The notes under the pieces: generated by a model
What the model saw: only the letters and a program-made list of their open reading frames with translations
Database searches by the model: none
What the model was told of the DNA's origin: nothing
Shown here: piece after piece, positions 7,796 through 17,191 of the stretch
Layout: the number at the start of each line of letters is the position of its first letter
Numbering within the stretch: the first letter of the stretch is position 1
Made by a program: the position numbers and the translations under genes
DNA from: JAIQFL01 sp035295745
GTDB taxonomy: Bacteria; Acidobacteriota; Terriglobia; Bryobacterales; Bryobacteraceae
Length of the DNA stretch: 64,000 bases
Direction: 5' to 3'
NCBI GenBank assembly: GCA_035295745.1
Contig: DATGIL010000107.1
Coordinates: forward strand, 1 to 64,000

Positions 7796-10633
7796 ATGGT
7801 AGGAATTTGCCGGGTGGTAGGCATTTCTGAGGGGCGCGGATTGCAAACGACGGCGGTGCCATCCCGGCGATCGAGAGTACTCTGTTTCGGTCCATTTCGT
7901 TTGGAGACTTCCAACGAACTGCTGATCTTTAACGATCGGCCGATCAAGATTCCGCCCCGCGCGTTCGCAGTGCTTCGCCTTCTGGCGGAAAACAGCGGCG
8001 CGCTGGTTACGAAGGAAGATCTGATCGAAAAGGTCTGGGGCGGCGCCTTCATTGAAGAGAGCAACATCACTAAGAGCGTGGCCGAGATCCGCCGCATCTT
8101 GCGCCCCGGATTCAAAGAGATCGATCCGATAACGACGGTGTGGAAGCAGGGTTATCGGTTCGCAATCCCGGTAACGGTTTCGATCGCGGATACGACACTG
8201 GAGGAGCCGGAACAAGCGGCGGCGAGTTTAGCGCCGGTTGAGGCTTCCGTCGAGCCGAACCAACTTCGAGCGATGGCCGAGGTTCCTCCGCTTTCGTCCG
8301 GGCCGTTCTCGTCGCGGCGGGCACTCTGGGGTCTGGCCGGGGCTCTCGCGGCGTTCGCAGTGCTGGTCTATCTGGTGGTACAGGTGCGGCCTTCGGCTGC
8401 ATCGTCGTCGCGCCAAAAGGTTGCTGTGTTGAGCATTCGCAACCTTTCGAACGATCCATCGGCCGACTGGCTGGGCGCTGCACTGACCGAGACTTTGACG
8501 AGCGAATTGCAGACCGGTGCGTCGCTGCGCGCGGTTTCGGCGGAGCGTGTTGCCAACATGCGAACCGACCTGGGCCTCGCGCCGGGCGCCGCTTACGATT
8601 CCGCGACGCTTCAGAAGGTACAGGCCAATTTGGGATGCCAACTGGCGGTGACGGGCACGTATTTGAGCACCGGACATGAGCTCCGACTGGATCTTCATGT
8701 GCACGAGACCTCGAGCGGTGAAACGCGAGGCACCCTTAGCGAGACGGGCAGTACCGAGAATCTGCTGGAATTCGTGGCTCGCGCGGGTGGAGACCTGCGC
8801 CGCCTGCTGGGAGAGCAGAAGGCCGCTCCGTCTCCGCAGGCTCAGGCGGCAGTGAGCTCGGAGGCACTCGGACTCTACGCGCAAGGCATGGAGCGGCTGC
8901 GGGCATGGGACGCGCGAGGCGCCGGGGAGTTCTTTACGAAGGCTCTGGCGGCAGGCGGCGACAGCTACGCTCCAGTCCACGCCGGTCTTTCACTCAACTG
9001 GTCGCTGCTGGGGTTCGATCAGCGCGCACGTGACGAAGCCCGCAAAGCGCTGGACGCCGCCAACGGGCTCCCTCGGGAACAACAACTGCAGATCGAAGCG
9101 CTGTACGCCGAAGCGGGGGCGGATTGGCCCAAAGCGATCGAAACGTGGCGCGCCCTGTTGCGCTTTTATCCCGATCAACCGGACTACGCCGAACGCCTGG
9201 CGGGAGCGCTGACGCGAGGCGGAAAGGCCGCCGAGGCACTGAATCTGCTGCGCACTCTGCCCTCCAGCGATCCGCGCCTGTTGCTGGCGAGCGCGCGTGC
9301 ATCGTTCGCACTGAGCGACTACAATGCCGCCCTGCGGCAAGCCGGCGTGGCGCTCGAGCAGGCACGGAAACGGTCGTCGCGGCTGATGGAGAGCCGCGCT
9401 CTGAGCGTCCGTGCGGGTGCGTTGGACTTCCTCAGCGAGTTCGAGAAGGCGCGCGCCGACATCCAAGAAGCCGGCCGCATCAGCGCCTCTTTGGGAGACC
9501 GGAGCGGATACGCGGAGGCGCTCTATCATGATGCCGCCATCGCGCGAATTCACGGAGACGGTAAGGACCTCGACCAGAAACTGAAGCAGGCTCTCAGCAT
9601 CGCCAGCGAGATCGGCAATCGGCACCTTTCGCGAGAGATCCTGAACGAGCTGACCAATCTCCATCGCAACCAAGCCGATATGGCGGGAGCACTGGAGTTC
9701 GCCGATCAAGCCCTCGCCATTGCGCGCGAGACCGCAGATGCCAGCGGCGAGGCAGCCAGCCTCAACGACGCCGGCAATCTGCTGAACAACACTGGACATC
9801 CCGACCAGGCGCGCGAACGTTATGCAGAGTCTCTGCAGCGTGGAACCGAAGCCGGTGACCGTCGGCGGATGGCGATTGAACTGGGAAACCTGGGTATTTT
9901 GGACTATACGGAAGGCGATCTGCCGGAAGCGGTCTCGCGCATGCAGAAGGCGCTCGAATTGAAACGAGCCGTGGGGGACCGGGAATCGATTGCGTACACC
10001 TTGAATTATCTCGGACGGGTTTTGATCCTGGCGGGAAGGCTCGGGGAGGCGCGCAAGTATTTGGACGAGGCGGATGCGCTATTGAAGTCGATCGGCCAGA
10101 AGTCGATTGCTCCGGCGATCCTGAGCGCCAGACTCGATATCATCGAAGGGCATCCGGAGAAGGCCGAAGGACCGCTGACCGCGATGGCAGCGAAATTCGA
10201 ACTGCCCTCACCCAAATGCGAGATCCTTTACGTGTTGGCGGAAAGTTGGCTGGCGCGCGGCAATCTCGAGAAGGCGCGGGCGGTGACTGCGGAGGCGGTG
10301 GCACTGGCGGCGAAGACGCCGAACCGCGCAGATTTCGGAATCCCCGCGAACCTGATGGCGGCACGCGTCGAGATGGCTTTGGGCCATTTCGATCGAGCTA
10401 ACCAGCAGTTGAATTCACTGCTTGCCGAATCGCGCACGCTGAAAAATGTTCCCAATGAGCTGAACGTGCGGTATGCGATGGAGTGCCTGGAGAAGAATCG
10501 CGGAAACTTGCGTGCCGCGTCGGAGACGGGCCGCAGTTTGCAGCGGGATGCGGAGCGGATGGGATTCGGGTTGATCGCATCGGCGACGCAACGGGTCGAT
10601 ACACTGGCAGTCCTCAGGTTGAAGGAGTTTTAG
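7796..10633 (+). CDS. CadC-like winged-helix regulator with TPR repeats
   Basis: A 945-residue membrane regulator. Residues ~28-125 form an OmpR/PhoB-type winged helix (RLETSNELLIFNDRP then KEDLIEKVWGGAFIEESNIT and a WKQGYRF wing). One transmembrane helix follows near 184-204 (ALWGLAGALAAFAVLVYLVV). Next is a TolB-like segment (VAVLSIRNLSNDPSADWLG, about 216-320), then some 500 residues of TPR-like helical repeats. This is the one-component ToxR/CadC plan common in acidobacteria: sensing outside the membrane with a DNA-binding head inside. The ATG at 7796 leaves a ~28-residue leader before the domain, so a later start is possible. The target is unknown; the TIGR03435 gene follows 58 bases downstream. 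Confidence 0.85.
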   Translation: MVGICRVVGISEGRGLQTTAVPSRRSRVLCFGPFRLETSNELLIFNDRPIKIPPRAFAVLRLLAENSGALVTKEDLIEKVWGGAFIEESNITKSVAEIRRILRPGFKEIDPITTVWKQGYRFAIPVTVSIADTTLEEPEQAAASLAPVEASVEPNQLRAMAEVPPLSSGPFSSRRALWGLAGALAAFAVLVYLVVQVRPSAASSSRQKVAVLSIRNLSNDPSADWLGAALTETLTSELQTGASLRAVSAERVANMRTDLGLAPGAAYDSATLQKVQANLGCQLAVTGTYLSTGHELRLDLHVHETSSGETRGTLSETGSTENLLEFVARAGGDLRRLLGEQKAAPSPQAQAAVSSEALGLYAQGMERLRAWDARGAGEFFTKALAAGGDSYAPVHAGLSLNWSLLGFDQRARDEARKALDAANGLPREQQLQIEALYAEAGADWPKAIETWRALLRFYPDQPDYAERLAGALTRGGKAAEALNLLRTLPSSDPRLLLASARASFALSDYNAALRQAGVALEQARKRSSRLMESRALSVRAGALDFLSEFEKARADIQEAGRISASLGDRSGYAEALYHDAAIARIHGDGKDLDQKLKQALSIASEIGNRHLSREILNELTNLHRNQADMAGALEFADQALAIARETADASGEAASLNDAGNLLNNTGHPDQARERYAESLQRGTEAGDRRRMAIELGNLGILDYTEGDLPEAVSRMQKALELKRAVGDRESIAYTLNYLGRVLILAGRLGEARKYLDEADALLKSIGQKSIAPAILSARLDIIEGHPEKAEGPLTAMAAKFELPSPKCEILYVLAESWLARGNLEKARAVTAEAVALAAKTPNRADFGIPANLMAARVEMALGHFDRANQQLNSLLAESRTLKNVPNELNVRYAMECLEKNRGNLRAASETGRSLQRDAERMGFGLIASATQRVDTLAVLRLKEF

Positions 10634-10691
10634 CGCCTCCGGCCGGAACAATCCACAATCCACGGCGTCTAAACCCACATAGCGAGGGGCC

Positions 10692-11477
10692 ATGCTGCGC
10701 ATCTTTATTGGCATGTTGATGGTGATCGGGCTGCACGCACAGGAATCTCCGGCCACTCCGGCGGGCCCCAAATTCGAAGTCGCCTCGCTGAAACCGAGCG
10801 CTCCCGGTGGACGGGGTGGGGGCATCCGGCCGCAGGGTGGCGAGCGATACGTGGCCACCAACGCGCCATTGGGCATGATGATCACGGTGGCGTGGCGCTT
10901 GAAAAACGAACAGGTAATCGGCGGGCCGGATTGGCTGAACACCGCCGGGTTCGACATGAACGCCAAGGCGGAGAAGACGGCGAGCGTGGAGGAACTGCAC
11001 CGGATGCTGCAGAATCTGCTGGCCGAACGATTCAAACTGCAGTTTCACTGGGAAAAGAAGGAACTCCCGATCTACGCGCTGACAGTGGATAAAGGCGGTC
11101 CGCAGATGCAGCCGCACGAGGCAGCGACAGCCGGGGAGCCGTGGATCGACCAGCAGCAGCCACAGTTTTTGCACATGATCTGGCACGGAAAATTCGCGCC
11201 GATGGAGTATTTCGCGTGGCGGCTGGGCCAACTTCTCGATCGGCCGGTGGTGGACATGACGAATCTGAAAGGCGGGTACGATTTCGATCTGTCATTTACC
11301 CGGGAGCTACCGCCGGGAATCTCGGAAACAGCGCAGGTCAACGGGCAGCAGATCGACACGTCGGGACCTTCTATCTTCGCGGCGCTGCAAAAGCAGCTGG
11401 GACTGAAGCTGGAGAGACAGAAGGGGCCGGTGGAGATCATGGTCATCGATCATGTGGTGAGACCCTCGGAGAATTGA
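10692..11477 (+). CDS. TIGR03435 family secreted protein
   Basis: 261 residues with a signal peptide (MLRIFIGMLMVIGLHAQ). It carries the hallmarks of the acidobacterial TIGR03435 family (DUF3738): FEVASLKPS near the mature N-terminus, GGPDWLNTAGFDMNAKA, LLAERFKLQFHWEKKELPIY, LTVDKGGP, and RPVVDMTNLKGGYDF near the end. The family is strongly expanded in Solibacter-type genomes and has no known function. A second copy of the domain is fused to the BlaR1-type sensor 0.3 kb downstream on the other strand. Ribosome site GAGGGG precedes the ATG. Confidence 0.9.
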   Translation: MLRIFIGMLMVIGLHAQESPATPAGPKFEVASLKPSAPGGRGGGIRPQGGERYVATNAPLGMMITVAWRLKNEQVIGGPDWLNTAGFDMNAKAEKTASVEELHRMLQNLLAERFKLQFHWEKKELPIYALTVDKGGPQMQPHEAATAGEPWIDQQQPQFLHMIWHGKFAPMEYFAWRLGQLLDRPVVDMTNLKGGYDFDLSFTRELPPGISETAQVNGQQIDTSGPSIFAALQKQLGLKLERQKGPVEIMVIDHVVRPSEN

Positions 11478-11610
11478 AGAGGATTTGATAAGGCCACGCG
11501 GAACAACACTCACGACAGAGATCGAACCTCTTCCCCCCATCGGGCTTTCGACGCTACAAAGTGACCCCAGTGTGTGTCTACAACATGACGCGTCGAAAAC
11601 GGCCTGCAGT

Positions 11611-11717
11611 CAGACTTGGTAACGCGCGAAAAGTGTCGACAAAAGTGTCGACGCGGCAAACAGGAGTGTTCGCGCCACAGCTGCCCACGAAGATCTTCAT
11701 ATCTTCAAGGACCGCCT
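11611..11717 (+). repeat. R1 dispersed element, copy 1 (gap 11478-11790)
   Basis: Order of parts: CAGACTTGGT (11611), variable bases, GAAAA, a 22-nt hairpin (11633-11654, 9 bp with one G-T), GGCAAACAGGAGTGTT, CGCGCCAC, then GAAGATCTTCAT. The same order recurs at 14122 and, inverted, at 24783. It lies between two convergent genes. The rest of this 313-base gap shows nothing else I can name. Confidence 0.8.
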
Positions 11718-11790
11718 AATGCACCGATGACAGGACACGCTCGAACTCCTCGCTCAATCCGCGCATCCGCCGCCTTGTGGGTCACTCGGT

Positions 11791-13473
11791 TCAGTTCGCG
11801 GACGGCCGTTCCACATGGTCAACGACCAGGACGTCAACGGGACCTTTTCGCAATACCAGTTTTAGACCGAGCTGCTCCACGGCGGTGAAGACCCCGGGCG
11901 TCATTCCGAATCCCATGAATACTTGCCCGGGCTGCGGAAGCCTCGCCTGCGGATCATTGAGTTCCACCCGAAGGTCGATCTCGTAAACGCCCGGGAGTTC
12001 CGTTCCGTCAAGCACGGAGTGATCCAGAAAGATCTGAAGGAACTCGATCAGACGTGCAATTCTGTTGACCATCTGAATGGTCACGAAACCGCCCTCCAAA
12101 CCAAAGTGGGCACCTTTGACGGGCTCGGTTTGTACCTGATGCAGTTTGGGGCCTCCCTTTCCAACCTCCAACCGGTATACCGGACGCTGCTCTGTCCTGC
12201 GGTGAAGACTCAGTTTGAATCGCTGCGCCAGTAGGGTCTGCAGCATGAGCTTGAGCTGGTCCTGAGTAGCGGAGTCCGTACTCTTGGCGGCGATATCAAA
12301 CTGCTCTTCATCCATCCAGGCAGGCCCGGAGATCTCGCCGGCATTGTTCAATCCGTAGGCCCAGACGATGCACTCCCGCAGAGTCTGCTGCGACATCAGG
12401 AGGCTGCCGTGAGCAGCGGTAATGGTGCGGTTTTCCGGCGCCGATCCTGGCTTAAACGCTTTGACCGATGCAACGTCGAATTCCTGGCGGCCGGCGGATT
12501 GAATCTGGGTCCTTCCCATCGGCGCGTTCAGAATGCCAAGCATGACGGGGCCCGCGATGGTCCCGATTGCGGCAATGGTGAGCAGGATGCGGCGTGATAG
12601 ATTCATCCCGGCGGCGAGGTGATTGGCCATAATCGCATCGATCCGCCTCTTCAGGTCGGCACCAGTGATACCCGAAACACAGGGCGAGTTTAATTCCAGA
12701 TAGAATTTGCAGACGTTCAGGATTCCCTCGGCATAGATCTCTGGTTCGACATGCGTTCGCAGGATTTCTTCATCGCAGGCGCGTTCTCGCTCTTCTACGA
12801 GACGCAAACCGATCCACCACACCAGAGGATGGAACCAGAACAGGGACTCCACAATCATGTGGATCGCACCCATCAGATTGTCATGCCGCTTCACATGGCA
12901 TAGTTCATGCGCAACGATCGCTTTCAACTGCGCTGGTGACAGGCGGTCGGCGATGCCTTCCGGCAGGAGCAAGACCGGCCGGAAAATCCCAAAGACACCG
13001 GGTTCGAACCGCGCCGGGCAGGATAAGGCCGGAATAGATATATCGAGAGGAAGCGGCGATCCCAGGCGAACGGCCAGCCGCATGCGAAGCCAGTGGCGCA
13101 ACCAGAAAAACACGCTCACCGCAACACCACATGCCCATAACCCGAGGAGAACTGGTGCCAGTGGTGTCGAAACGGGTGCTGTTATGGCTAGTGGAGACAC
13201 CGGCGCCGGCGCTGCGAAGGGTTGGCTGACCTGCGTGACGAATGAGACTCGGGAACGTGCGACGGCTGGAGCCGATGGCGATGCGAATTGAGTACCCACG
13301 CTGACGAGCAGAGCAAAAGCGACCAGGAACTTCAGTGACGCTGCAATCCACAGCCAGTACCGCACGACCGCACGATTCCTTCTCAGGGCGAGCGTCAAGA
13401 ACCATGCAACAGCCGCGCAAAGACTGGACTGCCAGAGATGGTTGGCCAAGGGCGACAGATCGCAGGTAGTCAC
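11791..13473 (-). CDS. BlaR1-type M56 sensor peptidase fused to TIGR03435 domain
   Basis: A 560-residue protein starting GTG, overlapping the BlaI stop as GTGA. N-terminal half: membrane helices near 12-28, 39-60 and 107-129, and an M56 zinc-protease core with IVAHELCHVKRHD (HExxH near residue 189), then a helix near 295-315. In BlaR1 this part cleaves the partner repressor after signal sensing. The C-terminal ~230 residues are a TIGR03435 domain (FDVASVKAFKPGSAP, LAQRFKLSLHRRTEQRPVY, GTELPGVYEIDL) in place of the penicillin-binding sensor domain. It therefore probably senses something other than beta-lactams. The fusion suggests TIGR03435 is an extracellular ligand-binding module. Confidence 0.88.
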   Translation of the reverse strand: MTTCDLSPLANHLWQSSLCAAVAWFLTLALRRNRAVVRYWLWIAASLKFLVAFALLVSVGTQFASPSAPAVARSRVSFVTQVSQPFAAPAPVSPLAITAPVSTPLAPVLLGLWACGVAVSVFFWLRHWLRMRLAVRLGSPLPLDISIPALSCPARFEPGVFGIFRPVLLLPEGIADRLSPAQLKAIVAHELCHVKRHDNLMGAIHMIVESLFWFHPLVWWIGLRLVEERERACDEEILRTHVEPEIYAEGILNVCKFYLELNSPCVSGITGADLKRRIDAIMANHLAAGMNLSRRILLTIAAIGTIAGPVMLGILNAPMGRTQIQSAGRQEFDVASVKAFKPGSAPENRTITAAHGSLLMSQQTLRECIVWAYGLNNAGEISGPAWMDEEQFDIAAKSTDSATQDQLKLMLQTLLAQRFKLSLHRRTEQRPVYRLEVGKGGPKLHQVQTEPVKGAHFGLEGGFVTIQMVNRIARLIEFLQIFLDHSVLDGTELPGVYEIDLRVELNDPQARLPQPGQVFMGFGMTPGVFTAVEQLGLKLVLRKGPVDVLVVDHVERPSAN

Positions 13474-13856
13474 CGAGGCTTGTCCTTTCTCGAGGCTTTG
13501 CGTAGGGCCGCTTCCGCCTCCTGAACATCCTCCAGGGTGAGGTCCCCGGACTCGACAAGATGGGCCATCACCAGCTTTGCCCGGCCACCGAGGATTGCAA
13601 GCAACTCGTTGATTAATCGTCCCTGCGCATCCTTGCGGGAGATGGCGGCCTCAAAAATATTTGCGTTACTGATGCGTTTGATGCAGCGCAGGGCCTGTTT
13701 ACGCTCCAGGCGATACACGACGGTCTGCACTGTGGTGTATGCAGGTCTGGTGGGCTCGGGAAAAGTTTCCTGAATCTCGCGAACGGAGCAAGCTCCCTTC
13801 TGCCACAGCGCCTCCAGCACCTGCAATTCCAGCTTGGTCAGTCTCGGTTTGGCCAT
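13470..13856 (-). CDS. BlaI/MecI-family repressor
   Basis: 128 residues, the normal length for BlaI/MecI/CopY repressors. The winged helix covers ~5-75 (LTKLELQVLEALWQKGACSV, AYTTVQTVVYRLERKQ), followed by a helical dimerisation tail. In this family the repressor is inactivated by cleavage by the BlaR1 partner, here the overlapping downstream gene. A palindrome at 13881-13899 in its own promoter is a likely autoregulatory operator. No ribosome site is visible; a TAGTCT box ends 6 nt before the ATG. Confidence 0.9.
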   Translation of the reverse strand: MAKPRLTKLELQVLEALWQKGACSVREIQETFPEPTRPAYTTVQTVVYRLERKQALRCIKRISNANIFEAAISRKDAQGRLINELLAILGGRAKLVMAHLVESGDLTLEDVQEAEAALRKASRKDKPR

Positions 13857-13862
13857 ATCATC

Positions 13863-13868
13863 AGACTA
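13863..13868 (-). promoter_or_regulatory. Putative -10 box of the BlaI-BlaR1 operon, leaderless
   Basis: TAGTCT on the minus strand (TAnnnT) lies exactly 6 nt before the BlaI ATG at 13856. The operator-like palindrome 13881-13899 overlaps where the -35 would be. Confidence 0.45.
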
Positions 13869-13880
13869 CCTGAGCATTCA

Positions 13881-13899
13881 GACTACTATGATGATAGTC
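13881..13899. promoter_or_regulatory. Candidate BlaI operator
   Basis: GACTACTATGATGATAGTC is an imperfect 19-bp palindrome of form GACTAnnATnATnnTAGTC, resembling the TACTA/TAGTA half-sites of BlaI/MecI operators. The 9-mer TCAGACTAC is also present twice (13861-13869 and 13878-13886). Repressor binding here would block polymerase at the BlaI promoter. Confidence 0.55.
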
Positions 13900-14121
13900 C
13901 GATTGCAAGATCTTTTGGGCGACCACTTGGAGCCGGAGGGCCCGACTCGCGACCACGCCGGCGGAACATCGATGATTGCAGGACAAAGGCAGTTGCGACT
14001 GAGGATGGAAAGGGCCGGAGATTCCTGGCCATGACCATGGGGACGGACATCGGACATCAGCGAACTGAGGACGACCGCCTGGCCTAAGCAGAAGCCTTGC
14101 GTCGACAAGTACTTCTTACCG

Positions 14122-14190
14122 CAGACTTGGTGACTAGTAGAAAAGTCTCGACAGGAGCGTCGAGACGGCAGACAGGAGTGTTCGCGCCAC
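14122..14190 (+). repeat. R1 dispersed element, copy 2 (gap 13857-14258)
   Basis: CAGACTTGGT at 14122, GAAAA, 22-nt hairpin 14145-14166 (8 bp, AGGAGC loop), then GGCAGACAGGAGTGTTCGCG. The 3' GAAGATCTTCAT part found in the other copies is missing after GCGCCAC. Apart from this and the BlaI promoter, I see nothing else in the 402-base gap. Confidence 0.75.
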
Positions 14191-14258
14191 GTTGTTGTCA
14201 GGAGACTGCGGTCATCGTCAAAAAGACGCTCCCGCAGCCATTCTTCCAGACGATTTGA

Positions 14259-15500
14259 CTACTCGTAGCGCAGGACTTCGGCGGGGAGGATGCGCGTGGC
14301 GTTGCGGGCGGGATAAATGGTCGCCAGGAAACTCACCACGATCGCCAACGCCGCGATCCAGATGCCATCCAATGCACGCGGCTCGAAGGGAACGAAGGGC
14401 AGCGCATAGACTGATTCGGGCAGCTTGATCCACTGGTACCGGTTAGCGTAGTAGCAGAGCGTGTATCCCACGATCAGACCGATGACACTGCCGACGATGC
14501 CGATGAGCACTCCCTGCAGCATGAAGATGCGGCGGATCTGGGCGTGGCGCGCGCCCATCGACATCAACACCGCGATGTCGCGGTACTTCTCCATCACCAT
14601 CATCACCAGCGTGATGAAAATATTCAGTGCCGCGACGATCTCAATCAGGCCGATCGTGATAAAGGTGACGATGCGCTCCATATTCAGGGCGCCAATCAAC
14701 TGCTGATTCTGCTCCTGCCAGGTAGTGGTGGTGTACTTCGGCCCGGCGACCCCTTCGATCTCCTTGGCGAATTGCGGAGCGCGATTCAGGTCGTCTACAT
14801 CCACTTCGATGCGGTTAATCTGGTCGGGACTGCCCGCCATCTTTTGCGCAGCTTTGATCGAAGTGAAAGCCCACTTGTCGTCTACTTCATAGAAGCCCGA
14901 CTTAAAAATGCCCACCACTTTGAACTTCTGGACGGAAGGCAGCGGGCCCGAAAAGATCAGCGTGCCTCCTTGCGGGCTGACCACCCGAATGATCTGATTG
15001 AGCTTGATCCCGGTGTCGTCCACCAGGTTCGCCCCCAGCACGATGCCCGGTGGATCGGCATCGGCATCGCGCAAACGGTCGAGCGAGCCGGCCACCAGAT
15101 TGCGCAGCGCGTCGCTGATGGAGAGCTCGCGGTCTACCTCGATGCCCTTGAGGAGGGCTCCGGTTGACTGCAGAGGTCCCGTCACGTAGAAGGTGTTATA
15201 GAGGGCCGGCGAAACGGCTTTCACATGGGGTAGTTTGCGGATCTGTTCCGAGAGCTCGCGCCAGTTATCGATGCCGTCTCCGGGCTGGCGCGGCTGGACA
15301 CCGATGTGCGCCATGGCGCCCAGCAGATTGCGCTGGAGCGTACTGCGAAAGCCGTTGTTTACGCCCAAGGCGATCACCAGCGCCATCACACCGGCGGCGA
15401 CGCCGAGAATGGAGATCAAGGTGATCACCGAGATCACCGCCTCTTTACGGCGGGCCCGCAGATAGCGGCTGGCGATGAACAGCTCGAAACGCGAGTTCAC
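14259..15500 (-). CDS. lolC: Lipoprotein-releasing ABC permease (LolC/LolE family)
   Basis: 413 residues. The N-terminus FELFIASRYLRARRKEAVIS and the first membrane helix with GVAAGVMALVIALGVNNGF are characteristic of LolC/LolE. A long periplasmic domain (about 50-270) is followed by three C-terminal FtsX-type helices (near 275-300, 320-350 and 375-400). The Lol permease extracts lipoproteins from the inner membrane for transfer to LolA. Which of LolC or LolE this represents cannot be told. It starts GTG, overlapping the lysS stop as GTGA, so the two are co-translated. No LolD ATPase is visible here. Confidence 0.9.
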   Translation of the reverse strand: MNSRFELFIASRYLRARRKEAVISVITLISILGVAAGVMALVIALGVNNGFRSTLQRNLLGAMAHIGVQPRQPGDGIDNWRELSEQIRKLPHVKAVSPALYNTFYVTGPLQSTGALLKGIEVDRELSISDALRNLVAGSLDRLRDADADPPGIVLGANLVDDTGIKLNQIIRVVSPQGGTLIFSGPLPSVQKFKVVGIFKSGFYEVDDKWAFTSIKAAQKMAGSPDQINRIEVDVDDLNRAPQFAKEIEGVAGPKYTTTTWQEQNQQLIGALNMERIVTFITIGLIEIVAALNIFITLVMMVMEKYRDIAVLMSMGARHAQIRRIFMLQGVLIGIVGSVIGLIVGYTLCYYANRYQWIKLPESVYALPFVPFEPRALDGIWIAALAIVVSFLATIYPARNATRILPAEVLRYE

Positions 15501-17002
15501 GGCTTATCCAGGTCACGCAACTGTTGCACCAGGTCGATGGGGCCCTCAGGACGTAGCAGCGGAAACAGGATCACATCCCGAATCGAGCGCGAACCGGTGA
15601 GGATCATGGTAAGCCGGTCGATGCCTATGCCTTCACCGCCGGTGGGCGGCATGCCGTAGGCCAGTGCGCGAACATAGTCTTCGTCCATCTGGTGGGCTTC
15701 TTCATCGCCGCGCTCTCGCATGGCCAGTTGCATCTCGAAGCGGCGACGCTGTTCCTGCGGGTCGTTCAACTCGGTGTAGGCGTTGCCGATCTCCATGCCG
15801 GCGGCGTAGATTTCGAAACGGTCCACGAAGGCGGGGTCCTCGGGCTTATTCTTGGACAGCGGCGACGTCTCCACCGGGTAATCGTAAATCATCGCCGGTT
15901 GGATGAGCTTCTCTTCCACACGCTGCTCGAAGATGTCGGCGAGCGCTTCGCCGGGCGTCGTCTTGCGGGAATGGCGCAGCAGCCATTCGGGGCTGCGCAC
16001 CTCGTCCATCGTGGGTGCCCCGCCGCCTTCCCAGAAGTGAACGATCGCCTCGCGCATGCTGTAGCGCGCCATGTGGCCGAAATCGAGCTTGTGGCCTTCG
16101 AATTCCACTTCCGTGGAACCGGTAGCGTCGTGGGCGACTTGCGCAAGAAGCTCGGCGGAGAAGTCCATGAGGCCTTGATAATCGGTGTAGGCCTGGTAGA
16201 ACTCGAGCATCGTGAACTCGGGATTATGGTGCGTGGAGAGACCCTCGTTGCGAAAGTTTCGGTTGATCTCGTAGACACGATCGAGGCCGCCCACGATCAG
16301 CCGCTTCAGGTAGAGCTCCGGGGCGATGCGGAGATACAGGTCCATGTCGAGCGTGTTGTGGTGGGTGACGAATGGGCGAGCGGTCGCCCCACCGTAAATG
16401 GGCTGCATCATCGGGGTTTCCACTTCGATGAAGCCGCGCGCCTCCAATTGGCGGCGCAGTGAAGAGATGATCCTCGCGCGTGTGACGAAAACTTTGCGCA
16501 CCTCGGGATTGGCAATCAAGTCGAGATAGCGCTGGCGGTAACGGATCTCAATATCCTCGAGGCCGTGCCACTTTTCGGGCATGGAGAGAAGGGTCTTCGA
16601 AAGGAACTCGAGGGACTCGACGTGAACGCTGAGCTCTCCAGTGCGCGTGCGGAAGAGGTATCCTTCCACGCCGACCACGTCGCCGATGTCGAGCATCTTG
16701 AAAAGCTGGAAGGCCTTTTCGCCAACCACATCCTTCTTCACGTAAACCTGCAGGCGCTCGCCCGATTGCTGCATGTGGGCGAAACCGGCCTTGCCCATGT
16801 GACGCAGAGTCATGAGCCTGCCGGCGATGCGGACGTGGATCTCAGGTGACAGTTCCTCGGCGGTCTTGGCGCCGTAGGCAGCGAGGATGTCGGGAATGGT
16901 GTGGGTGAAATCGAATCGGCGGCCGTAGGGCCGGTGTCCCAATGCTTCCAATTCGCGGATGCGCGATAGGCGATTCTTCAGTAGCTCATCTTCCAGCGAC
17001 AA
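15497..17002 (-). CDS. lysS: Lysyl-tRNA synthetase, class II
   Basis: 501 residues, the normal length for bacterial LysS. The N-terminal OB-fold anticodon-binding domain covers ~55-150. The class II core has motif 2 (FRNEGLSTHHNPEFTMLEF) and motif 3 (GEGIGIDRLTMILTGSRSI). It charges tRNA-Lys in the cytoplasm. It begins with TTG behind a GGAGA ribosome site, and its stop overlaps the lolC start by 4 nt. Confidence 0.97.
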   Translation of the reverse strand: MSLEDELLKNRLSRIRELEALGHRPYGRRFDFTHTIPDILAAYGAKTAEELSPEIHVRIAGRLMTLRHMGKAGFAHMQQSGERLQVYVKKDVVGEKAFQLFKMLDIGDVVGVEGYLFRTRTGELSVHVESLEFLSKTLLSMPEKWHGLEDIEIRYRQRYLDLIANPEVRKVFVTRARIISSLRRQLEARGFIEVETPMMQPIYGGATARPFVTHHNTLDMDLYLRIAPELYLKRLIVGGLDRVYEINRNFRNEGLSTHHNPEFTMLEFYQAYTDYQGLMDFSAELLAQVAHDATGSTEVEFEGHKLDFGHMARYSMREAIVHFWEGGGAPTMDEVRSPEWLLRHSRKTTPGEALADIFEQRVEEKLIQPAMIYDYPVETSPLSKNKPEDPAFVDRFEIYAAGMEIGNAYTELNDPQEQRRRFEMQLAMRERGDEEAHQMDEDYVRALAYGMPPTGGEGIGIDRLTMILTGSRSIRDVILFPLLRPEGPIDLVQQLRDLDKP

Positions 17003-17191
17003 CTAAGTCTCCATGACCCCGGATTTGTTGAAGGGGAAACTTCATTATCGCTTAGGATGAGCTGATGCTCACAGCGGGCGACGTTCGGTTCCACCTGACA
17101 GATACCGATTCTTTCTGGAAGACGATGATGTGCAACTCAGAGGCCGACATTTGCCAGCCTCTCGTCCGATTTGTATTTCGCTCGAATCCGT

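Noticed and set aside
13001..13010. GGTTCGAACC resembling a tRNA T-arm
   Set aside because: It lies inside the BlaR1-type coding sequence and no acceptor or anticodon arms can be formed around it.
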